A stretch of 64,000 nt of DNA from Pocillopora verrucosa (taxonomy: Eukaryota > Cnidaria > Anthozoa > Scleractinia > Pocilloporidae), in the NCBI RefSeq assembly GCF_036669915.1, contig NC_089323.1:18154587-18218586 (forward strand). The letters run 5' to 3'. Within the stretch, counting starts at the first letter, position 1. The number at the start of each line of letters is the position of its first letter. Under the pieces are notes generated by a model that was not told where the DNA came from, made no database searches, and saw only the letters and a program-made list of their open reading frames with translations. The translations under genes and the position numbers were made by a program. Of the stretch, positions 13,001-22,500 are shown piece after piece.

Positions 13001-15818
13001 ATTTCATGTGATAGTGTTGTCTGATTGTCCTGGTGAGTGTAGTCCTTAGAGGGTCTCATGTTGATAGTGGCTCGGTGGTAGAGCATGGAAGCGCGGAATC
13101 CGAAGGTCTAAGGCTCGATTCCTCATGGGGTCTTAGAATTTTTTTGTCCCACGCTCGTGGCGAGACGAAAAACATCTTTCTTTATTTTGCTTTTTTGTCA
13201 CACAGAACAAATAGATTGTGTTACATGCAAGAGCATCAGTGTCACACTCGGCTGCGCGTCGTGAGCCACTTTTTTGTTCTTGCCACATTTTGACGCCATC
13301 TGTGATCTTTTATTGAACAGACCCACGGCAACGTAGCATCTATATGTTATTTTCTTGTGGCTTGAAAAGTTATTTGTTTCAATTTCAGGCGGGACACAAA
13401 GCTTGCCTGACCCAACTGGGAAGTATGTACTATCCCGTTTGCATCATTGCTACAGATGTTGAAGACCAGTATATTGGCGACGTGAAACTGGCAATGGAAA
13501 GCCAGCAGATGTTCAGCATAAGAGAACAAGACACACCCGAATGTGTCAAGTTGGACGTATTAACAATCGAAGGGTAAAGCAGCAAATTTTATAATACTTC
13601 TACGTTATTCTTTCAGGCCTCTGTTTCACTGGAAACTATTCTGGTACAGCTTATTGATCTGTTATCTAACACTAATTACATTCATTTGTTTAGCATTTCC
13701 AAATTTGAAATAAAGATAAAATGTAAAAGGGAATGAACTCGTCATGGCTCAAACGGTCCCGGACAGGTTTGAGCTGACGCACTAAAGCATCGGGTTAAAA
13801 TGATTAAAGGTGAACGTACATGCAATCGGAACCAAGTGTGCAGGTTTTATGTTTTTGATTGATCCTTTCAGTGATGTAAGTTGTTTAATAGTTTGTTTAC
13901 GTGTTTGTTTGCGTGTTTGTTCGTGTTGAATTGTTTGGATCACCCACGCGCAGGAGAATATCAAAAGAGGCAATTCAGAAGTACTGTGACATTCATTGTC
14001 ATACAGGAGACTCTGCCTACTCCCAATAGTGTGGTGTGAGTTCTCCGTTTGTTGGTTTGTTTTCATAAAGATATCGTGTTATGTAAATCCTTAACCCTAT
14101 AACTTCCGAGATCTAATTAGTAATTCTCCTTACTGTCTGCCATACATGTCTTGTGATGTTTGTTTGATAAACTTATATTCCCCAAATTGCTATTTTTCCT
14201 TGACGTCATCACTTTTGTGCTTGATATTGTATTGATATTGAAAGGAGAAATTCTGTCTTGGTCACTCATGGGAGTTAAAGGGCTAAAGACTTCCATGAGC
14301 AAATCTTAAGTGAGACATTTGAATTTCAGACAAAGATGTTGGCGTGCCATTTACTATGGTAAGATGATTGTACCGGATCAACGTACTAGGGATGGTCACC
14401 TCATGATAAAAAATCTTTGCAAGTATTTTCGTGTCAAGTTTGGAATTCGGCTCAGGGAACCCGATAACAACATGCTGAGGAATGTTAGCCTCAAGATGTT
14501 CAAAGTGGAGAACGTGCCTCCCTACAAGAGCGATATGGATAGGAAGACGCTGTTGAAAGCTCAGGCTGTTAAAACCAAGGAGATTTATGAAGGTAATGCC
14601 GTATAAATAGGGTGGGGTGTTAGAAGGGAACATTCAAGGAAAGTTTAAAACTTTCTTTTTTCATCATTTTGAGGAATAACTGCAACAAAAGCCTTTATGA
14701 TATACCTATTAACTCCCCGGCATGGGGGGGTGGGGGGGGGGGGGGGGGGGGCTTTATCATGAAAACTTTCCCTTTATTTTCTCCCCTGTAACTTTATGGT
14801 CATGGGTAGGAACATCTTTTGATATTTAAACTTTTTCAATAGACTCCCTGGCACCAGTGCGTACCTTTGCTGAAAATGTTTCCTCACCATTTTTTTCCTG
14901 TATATTTCTTTGTTGTAGGGAAACCAGAGAATTATGTTCCAACTTTTCAAGCCCACAGAGTCGAGGTTGCACCCCACACGTTTAATCGTTTAAAGTACCA
15001 GGTTGACGATTCTTCAGGGGACGGGGTTGTTTTTCAGATCACCAATAATGGGCACCTCCCAGTTCATATTTGTTTGGTTTCCTACCAGTCAGATGGCTCC
15101 ATTTTGGTCTTATATCCAACAGCGAACAGGGCAAGTCATTTTTTTTGGTTTTGTTTTATTATCGGGCATTGTGCATTGCTTTACCGGAAAAGGGTTTTTA
15201 CATCTTCAAGACGAACATTTTTTTCGTTTGTTTTGAAAAGACATCGCCCTACTCAGGGGAATCCTGATTTTCATTTACTTTCAACACACCAAAGTAATAT
15301 CGCGATTTATAAAACCACTTGTATTTTTTTCTTTTACGACCTCGTCAGTTGATACAATAACTATTCGAACCTAAAGAAATTTCATGAAGCAACTGCTAAT
15401 GCCAGTGTCAAAACGAATGATTAGTTTAGCGTTTTTTTTTAGATGGCAAGTTATCGGAAAGGGTTTATGAAGCACATACGCCTTTTAAGACATTCGTACT
15501 TTGAAAATCATATTATTATCACAGTTGGAAGCGTTTTACCTCTAATAATTATTAATGCAAATAGTAGTTTGTCCTAGTGCATCGAAACTATACCACCCAA
15601 GGTAACTTGGGTCTATCAAATGAGTTGATGACGTAACTTGGCCACCTTCAAGAGTTTCAAACAGAAGCTGATCTTTCGAGCGTCAGCCATCCGTCAAAGC
15701 GAAGGGCTAACGTTCTGACGAAGGGCTAATGCTCGAAACGTCAGCTTTGAAACTCTTAGCGGTGGCCAATTTAATTACGTTGTCAACTTAGTTGATCATA
15801 CTAAATTACCATGTTATA

Positions 15819-15868
<50 letters not shown>

Positions 15869-17914
15869 ATAACATCCAAGGTATGTTTTAACTGATAAAT
15901 TTTATACACTGACAATCAAATACCGTAGAGTTCTGAAAACTGAATGCTGTTTGTATTCATCCACTCTGTAGGGTATCAGCGGTGTGCTTAATCCTGGTGA
16001 CTCAGTATCAGAGATCAGGCGCGTCTTTATCCAGCCTGAGACAGTCCGTCTCATGGGGGAGCCCAACGTTGAATTAACAAGACCTGACGGTTGTAATGAC
16101 ATCGTTGTGTTGTATGCTACAAATGCCGAGGTTGATTATCAGCCTCTGTTCCAGACTCCTTTAGAGCTCAGTCCTTATTTAAGCACTAGAGGGATTGACA
16201 CACCCGATGTATGTATCACTTTTCTTTGTATAAATTAAGTCCATTTATGAATGTACAAATTATTATTAGAACGTTTTGAGTGTCGAAAACAATTTGGGGT
16301 TTCATTGGAGTTTCTTTGCTATGATCTGTGATTATAGACAGTCTTGAAGACTCGATAGCTAACCCGTTCGCCGCGCTCACTCGTGAGCTATCGAGTTAAA
16401 CACTCGAAGAGAAATTTCATATCCACAAGCAACCATTATTTTGTTAAACACAATAGTCCTTTACTGACAAGAAATGTCAACTTTATTAATTAATGAATGA
16501 AAATAAAATTATCGACAATCCCCGAATAAAAATCGCAAAGTGCGTTGGCGCTAAGGCTCAAGATGAAAAATACGTTGAAACACTATTAAAACAAAGAATG
16601 GGCGTAATTTTCGATACCCAAAATTCTCAGTTATTGACTTAGTCCTTACCAACAGAAGATATTTTTTAGGTACACAGCAAAAATCGGCCTGTAACAAATC
16701 TTCTAGTTGTCGATTTTCATTCTCAGCCGCGAGAAATGCCATTACCAAAGCCACTGATACGTAACTCACGGTTTTTCTTTCCGAATTTTGGTTTTCTTCA
16801 GCTTCTGGGAAAGTTTGAACGTCACTGTCTGTAAGCGATACGGATTTTTCAGTGTTTTAGCAACCATAATCCGAAAAAATTTTGGCAAGCGACCTTGGAT
16901 TGAGAATGGTAAAGGCTTCGCCGTTCATTTATTAACCTGACCGAGTGGCGCGAGAGGCGAGTGACGTGTCAGCAGCTGATTGGCGATATCAAACGTTGTT
17001 ACGGCTTTTCTCAAGGCTGGAAATCCTTGTATAACACCGTAGTTTATATGATAAAATATGTTCATACTTATAGTGCGCAATTTCAACGTGCTATTATGAT
17101 CAAATGCGACCAAGTGTGACAATGGCTACTCCTGTTTCCCCGCGCTTTAAGCGTTGTGCTTGTTTCTACTTTGGATTCTCATTAGCCCTTTGTAATATTA
17201 CTTTTGTTCTGATTGGTCATTTGGATCTATGCGATCCCACAACTTACCTCATGCAGATAGCTAGTCACACACTAGAACTTATCTGTCACAGTTGTCAAAT
17301 TGACTATGAATCATTTTGGTGTTAAAAATCTCTTTAGGGTAACGAGAAAAAAAGAAAGGGAAAATAGTCTTGATTTATGTAATTTCGAGGTGAATGGAAC
17401 AGTTAGGGAAGTAAAATAAATGTAGGGGAACATTCACAACATGTGCATGTCAGTGAAAAGTTAGGTACAGGGATATCAAAATGTTTCTTGTAGCTTTAGG
17501 AAATCAAAATTCTAAAATCGAAGGTTTATTATTTGTTTGAGTATTCCATTAAGATACACTTATCCTATGAGGTTGTAGGTGTGACATGCACCGGCTTGGT
17601 CTGGTGTGAGTTTTTACCAAGCGAAGCCAGTAAAAATTGACCCGTGGTTAGCGAAAGGTAACGAACCCCTGTTCACCTAGTTACACAACGTAAGTGTATC
17701 TTTTTTACTTTTTCTGTGTTGTTTAAAACAGGGATTACGACTTGACACCGTCGCCAGGTTTCGAGAAGCTTTGGAGTCCGAGCCAGTTAACCGGGACATT
17801 TTGGATGGCGACGTGAAGTGGATTACTTTGAAGCGGGAGATCAGGGTGCTATACCATCCACAACAAACCTTTGAGCCAATCGTCTATCCCAAGAAGGAAA
17901 AGGAAAAGGATTAA
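7030..17914 (+). CDS. Caspase-like peptidase C14 family protein, copy 2 (complete; p20-like protease plus DUF4384-like C-terminus)
   Basis: Exons: 7030-7176, 7800-7982, 8845-9018, 10016-10120, 10917-11212, 11665-11762, 12409-12665, 13389-13573, 14330-14592, 14919-15130, 15972-16208, 17732-17914; total 2,340 nt, 779 aa plus TAA. All phases agree. The ATG lies 13 nt after a good splice acceptor, implying an upstream untranslated exon. Residues 1-300 form a caspase/metacaspase-type domain: ALLIG start, GVANDLQLMKDML helix, catalytic His85 in YYSGHG, Cys147 in DCCFSG, then DNFVFMGACATNERAYE and GVFTSAL. Next come QTPQFEGG, a PPPP linker and LDAGFLQGVVEG, segments I associate with bacterial caspase-family proteins. 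Residues around 555-725 resemble DUF4384. There is no signal peptide or membrane segment, so it is probably cytosolic. Substrate specificity is probably basic, as in metacaspases, but this is inferred. Metazoan apoptotic caspases have QACRG instead, which is absent here. Confidence 0.88.
9679..9887 (+). mobile_element. Family A short inverted-repeat element, copy 3
   Basis: Intron 3 of C14 copy 2. Ends AACCCTTTCACTCC and GGAAGTTAAGGGGTT, with the shared interior. Confidence 0.7.
10411..10452. repeat. ATCA tetranucleotide microsatellite
   Basis: Runs of AATC/ATCA with one GATC interruption, in intron 4 of C14 copy 2. Confidence 0.85.
10461..10714 (+). mobile_element. Family C foldback element, copy 1
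   Basis: Arms GGTAATTTAGTATTATCAAC and AGTTGACAATACTAAATTACC are inverted repeats. The centre is also inverted (CCCTTCGTCA against TGACAAATAGGG), and a common tail CAGTTTCTTTAGAAACTTAC follows. It lies next to the ATCA microsatellite. Confidence 0.7.
11356..11566 (+). mobile_element. Family B short interspersed element, copy 1
   Basis: About 210 bp starting TTTAACCCCTAAG, with interior CTCTTGGTTGTT and GAATATGCATACTGATG. Intron 5 of C14 copy 2. Other copies are at 19131, 30835, 42997 and 60070. Confidence 0.65.
13055..13185 (+). mobile_element. tRNA-derived SINE-like element
   Basis: Contains a pol III A-box-like segment (TGGCTCGGTGGTAGAGC) and a B-box (GGCTCGATTCC) at tRNA-like spacing, followed by a non-tRNA tail with GTCCCACGCTCGTGGC. 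A functional tRNA is unlikely, because no clean acceptor stem pairs around it. It lies in intron 7 of the complete C14 gene, just left of the duplication boundary. Confidence 0.6.
14091..14285 (+). mobile_element. Family A short inverted-repeat element, copy 4
   Basis: Orthologous position to copy 2, in the intron before the exon at 14330. Its interior is shortened by about 15 bp. Confidence 0.7.
14723..14750. repeat. G-homopolymer tract
   Basis: About 27 G with a few T interruptions in intron 9 of C14 copy 2. Copy 1 has only nine G at the same spot (near 2,185), so the tract expanded. Confidence 0.85.
15601..15866 (+). mobile_element. Family C foldback element, copy 2
   Basis: Inserted in intron 10 of C14 copy 2 and absent from the 120-bp homologous intron of copy 1, so it arrived after the duplication or was lost from copy 1. 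Both arms carry an AAGGGCTAAYG motif near the centre, and the shared 3' tail is intact. Confidence 0.7.
16330..17070. mobile_element. Family D insertion in intron 11 of C14 copy 2
   Basis: This segment lies within about 1 kb absent from the homologous intron of copy 1. It holds a hairpin (ACTCGATAGCT against AGCTATCGAGT, 16,350-16,400). Its right part (CAGCAGCTGATTGGCGATAT, AAGGCTGGAAATCCTTG) recurs at 56,585-56,670. Confidence 0.5.
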
Positions 17915-17928
17915 AGCAGGAACTACTA

Positions 17929-17934
17929 AATAAA
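17929..17934 (+). terminator. Polyadenylation signal AATAAA of C14 gene copy 2
   Basis: AATAAA lies 15 nt after the TAA stop, followed by a T-rich stretch near 17950. The corresponding spot of copy 1 has diverged and lacks the hexamer. Confidence 0.5.
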
Positions 17935-19130
17935 TGTGGTTCTACGTTCCTTTTTTTTTTTATCTCTTCTTTTTTGGTACTGTAGTTTTAATTTTAATCC
18001 CTTAACAAAGATTTATTATTTAAGATGACTGCAATATAACAGATCTAAATATGAACATTAATGTTTTAAAACATTTAAGAGGGATACACGATGTCCAATC
18101 CCTGAACGTTCTGGTGTAACCTAAGATCTTTGGGGGGGAAAAGAAACTTGTTGTGGTCGTCTTTTCTCTGAAGTTTTTTTCGAGAACCATGTTGTCTTAA
18201 GAATAAAATCGCTTTGCTTAAAAGTAAAAAAAAATCTGCAGAATTGCCTGAGCTACTTTTGTCTTTATTAAGAACATTAGTAGACACATACAATAAGTTC
18301 AACTTATCTGGAGCAGACATAATCAAGTAAAATCTAGGGGTAACCCTCCCATTACAACTGTCTCACCGCGGATGCGGAAAGGGATAGAGAGCTAAAGGTT
18401 GATGAAAAATCAGTCACCCAACTAAAAATCAGTTTTTTTAAGGACAGACAAGTGTTTTTGTAAAAGTGCTGCTGCAGGATGTAAACTCTAATGCTTTAAA
18501 AAAAAAGGAATAAAATTTAAACGGTTTGCTTGTTTGTCTCCTTCAAGTATTTGCCACGGCTCTTAAAAAATTAAGGGTCTGAACCCCAGTGAAGGGGAAT
18601 AAAGGCGGAAAGAGGTTATTATATGTCATGGAGATGAATGGGTGGGTCACAGGAGAACAATGTATAATTCTTATTATAAAAAATGAATGTTACTATGAGT
18701 ACTGTTCTTCCAAACTGACCTTTAAAGCCAAACATCAGTCATCGACTTTTCCCAGTAATGTTTTACTTAAAGATAGAAATAATTGACATCATACTTTTAA
18801 GTCACGACTTCATTCTCTGAGAATGGAAAAGGAATTAAGTTTCGTGCCCCTTTATTTATTTTAATGTTTACGATGATCATGGTTAACACGTTGATAATTT
18901 GACCCAGTAAGGAATTCCTCCCAACCCTCATGCGTGTCAATGTTGTTAAGGACGGGCGACAAAATAAATTCAAAGAGAAAGGTAGTATGGAGACTTTATG
19001 TAGAGATCTTGAATGTAAAAGGGAAATTTAGTTAAAACTCTCCTGAAATTTATAGAGAAGCTCACAAGGTGTGATTTTCACTGTCATGATCATACGAGCA
19101 CTTGATTTGGAACACCTGATGAAACGTTAC

Positions 19131-19322
19131 ATTACCCCTAAAAGTAACTGGCTTCTCATTCTCCTCACAATATCACTCTTGAATCTATATGAAGGTCATG
19201 AAAATGAAGGAAACGATCACAAACTCACAAAACTCCTGATTTTCAAACCAATTCTCCTTGTCAGCTCCATGGGAAATGTAAAGAGAACAGTGCGGAGAAT
19301 AGGATTACTAATGTAATGGGTT
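19131..19322 (+). mobile_element. Family B short interspersed element, copy 2
   Basis: Degraded copy just beyond the right boundary of the tandem duplication. The recognisable interior is TTCTCCTTGTCAGCTCC. Confidence 0.5.
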
Positions 19323-19576
19323 GATAAATGGATACTTCGATACGGAAATACTTATTAATGCCCAAATGAGCTTATTGTAAGTTATCTAGATTAGAGAGAA
19401 GCGTCAACAGAGGCGCACTCCAGTAATCCTCCATAAAACTCTACCTTTGAAAGCATAATGCTGTTACTATTAACATTGCTAATATAACTAGTATCAAGCA
19501 ACTCCTTGTTCTCCAACACTGCAGGTCCTTGATGCTTGAAAATGTCATCTCTTTCGTCATCTCTCCGTCGCAATCC

Positions 19577-22500
19577 TTATGACTCGGAAGATTTTTCCTT
19601 TGCCGTGGTCCTTGAGTTGAACTGCTGAAGAACAAGACATTTTAACCTTTGGTACAACAAATTCACATTTGGCACGACATTTAACGTTTGGTTCAAATTT
19701 TATACTTTGGAAAATGTCAAAAAGGACTGAAGCCAGTATTTCCAGTGTAACATTTTAGGTACTTTGCCTGGCCCCCTTGATTGGAGAGCACAGCCTTACT
19801 AAGTCAGGTTTTTGGGGTCTTGAGTACTGATTGAACAGGGTGAGCATTCTCATTTAAAAATTGTCTCACTGGACCGAACGACTTCAATAGAGCGTGAGTA
19901 TTGTCAGTATACGGTCTACTTTTTCGCGCTACAACAATTTCCCTTAATCTAACTCCTACATTCTGTCTGAAATTAAAGGGGTGGCTACTTGAGTTGTGTA
20001 ATTTAAAATTCGTTTAACAACATTTTGTTAACTTTCTGAGAAAATAACTTTTCACCACATACTTTTTTTGGGATGTACCCGTCTCCTGATTTTCATCTCG
20101 TTCTAGCTGGGAACCGTTTTGCTATTAAACAAAAAAAGAAAACATGTTACTATGACTCATTCTGTACGACTCATCTTAACAAATTTTGCGTGCAGTTGTT
20201 TCGAGGTAGGTCAGTGGAGTCAAGTTTTATTCCTCATTTTACACCTAAACTATTATAGAGAAATGCAGATCTAACGAAACAAACCATAACAAAGGTTCCT
20301 GAGCATGCTTGCCAACGGGAAAACGGGGCTTTGTTATTTGAATACTGCAATTACTCTTTTCAACCGTACCTGCTCGTTGAGTCGCGTATCTTCGGTATCT
20401 GCGTGAAAGTTTCTTCTAACGTTCAACCCTGCATTCGGAGAATTGCTGGTCTCCTCGTACCCGGATGAAAATTCAGTTGAGTTGGTTCTGTCTCTGGAGC
20501 TGCTATAACCCTCTGTAATTTAACAGAATGCAATAAGTATTTTAAAATGCTTGAGGCGATGAGAGACTCTATTTGGCATCCTTCTTTTGGTCCAGAGAAT
20601 TCGATATAAATTTGGAGCCAACTTATTTTGATAGTTCATGCTAGAGTACTGAGTCAAATTCTGTTTTGCCTTTACGATCCGGATTAAACTGGCTTTTTCA
20701 TTAGGTCCAAACAAGGGTAAAGATTATTAAGATATGTGTACATCACCCTAAAGTTTGGGAGGGAAATGTCTCGCGTCACTCGTGCATCTACGGTCCTGAA
20801 TCATGCGCCACTTCAGACACTTGCAATGTCGTTTCATTTGGAAAAGAATCATATAAAATGAACGATAAGAGAAACTAGTTTACAGTTCTTTCTCTCGTGT
20901 GATGTTTCTTACTTACCGTCACAACCTGTCGGCTCTTGTTCCTCAACAGCGTTGGGTCTTCGTGTTGTTTGTGACTGGTTTTGTGTCTCGTCTTCTTCCT
21001 GCCCCTCTGGCACTGCTGCTACTTCACACCTTTGTTCACCTTTCATATCTTTATTGCGACTTTTCTTTTCTAAAGAGGTACAAGGTTTGATGTCAAGGAG
21101 GTATCATCGGGTGCGGGAGAATTTTCTCCCTATTAGTTCATTTTCTTTCTTTACTCCATAACTTAAGGGCATTCCAGTTAGAATGTAACTGTTTAAGTTG
21201 AAAATAATGGTACTACGTCACCGGGCTGCTTTACAAGTTTTTCAGACAAAAACGGGTTGTCGCCAGGGAAGAATAATTTGAGAATGTTGGCAAGACAGAT
21301 GGTAAGATGGACCGAAACAAACAGTCATTAAAACCCTGAGAAGTAGATAAGATGTGCATTGTGGTTCAGAAAATGTAAATATTTATTGAACCTGCAACAA
21401 TTATATACTACTTACCAACAAGAAGAAGAATTTTCTCCGTAAGAGCTTGACACCGCCCTGACCAGGCGAATTCACTTTCGCACCTCTCTTTTAACCTCTT
21501 GGCTTCCTGTAATCGCTCTGATCTCGGTTTCTCCTTGATTAATCGAATCGCGTTCGCCCATTCCTTTCTGTCTTCGGAATTCACGATACAAGCTGATTCG
21601 TTTATTTTTTGAAGAGCTTTGGCAAAACCTGAATTTTTTCCGACCAGAATCGGTAGACCTGCGGCTAAGGCTTCTAGAGCTGTCAATCCAAAGCCTTCTG
21701 TTCTTGACGGCATGATGGCAAGATCCACCTCGCACAGCAACTGAGCGACTTCATCTCTACTTTCGATAAAACCACGAACTGTCAACTGACGACGAGAGAT
21801 GTCACACTGAAGTAACTTCTTTTCAACATCTTCCTGTTGTCCATGTGGTGCGCCAACAGCATAGAGGTGGTACTTCTCATCGTTAAGTTCTGCAACTGCT
21901 CTTGCGGCTATGTCAAATCCTTTAAGCTTGAAATCTTCCGAGTCACCACGACCAAATATCAAGACGTTGAAATTTTCTCTGTCTTCCTTGACCTGCTTGC
22001 ACGAGCGAAATTCATGGAACATACTTGGATCTGGAATCATTTCGAAAACCTTCTCCGGTCCGCCTTTATCAGGACGCAGTGAGGTCTTGTAATACTCTGT
22101 TAGTTTGGGACCAATTGCAGCCACAACATCAGCGCGTTTGGCGAGATCTACCTCATCGCGGTGCTTACTTTCTCCTCTTGCGATTTTGCCTTCATAATTC
22201 TTGTAGGTGCCAAGTTCCTCCGGAGCGGTATGCTCAAACTGAACCCAGACACATCTTGGATGTTTCACTTTAATCAGCTGTGCCTGCTTTCCCAGCTTCA
22301 CTCCATGCCCAACAACCACGTCAATCAGTGGCAATTCCTCCGGAGGGAACGATAGACGCTCAAAACCATTATTATAACCAGGTCGTTTCTTGGCTTTTAT
22401 AATGTTGATGTTACTACTCTTGGCCATTTGCTTATCTTCTTCGTTGGATTTGATAACGTAGAAGTAGATTCTCAGATTGGAGTATCTTGCAAGCTCGATT

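Larger units (their letters stand above)
13190..19060 (+). repeat. Tandem duplication block, unit 2
   Basis: Direct copy of 650-4810, about 12.5 kb downstream. It is longer because of insertions in introns 10 and 11 (a foldback element at 15,601-15,866; about 1 kb at 16,290-17,340) and carries an inverted segment in intron 11. Confidence 0.8.
17915..19576. other. Intergenic between convergent C14 copy 2 and Roc-COR/GT gene
   Basis: The two genes converge. The interval holds the duplicated 3' flank (to 19,060), a family B element and, on the minus strand at 19,573-19,391, the 3' untranslated region of the GT gene. Confidence 0.5.

Noticed and set aside
13065..13140. Functional tRNA gene
   Set aside because: A-box and B-box are present, but I could not form a proper 7-bp acceptor stem and anticodon arm, and a typical SINE tail follows; annotated as a SINE-like element.
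15700..15770. Hammerhead ribozyme in family C elements (CTGACGA ... GAAAC core-like bases)
   Set aside because: The whole element is an inverted repeat, so these bases pair with the opposite arm. Stem II begins with an A-C mismatch and no convincing cleavage triplet with stem I is present.
21408..22427. Stand-alone 339-aa glycosyltransferase
   Set aside because: The frame continues upstream without a stop through GKGGLSTINRQLA to a splice acceptor at 22603 and joins earlier exons in phase; the apparent stop at 21408 lies after a GTAAGT donor.
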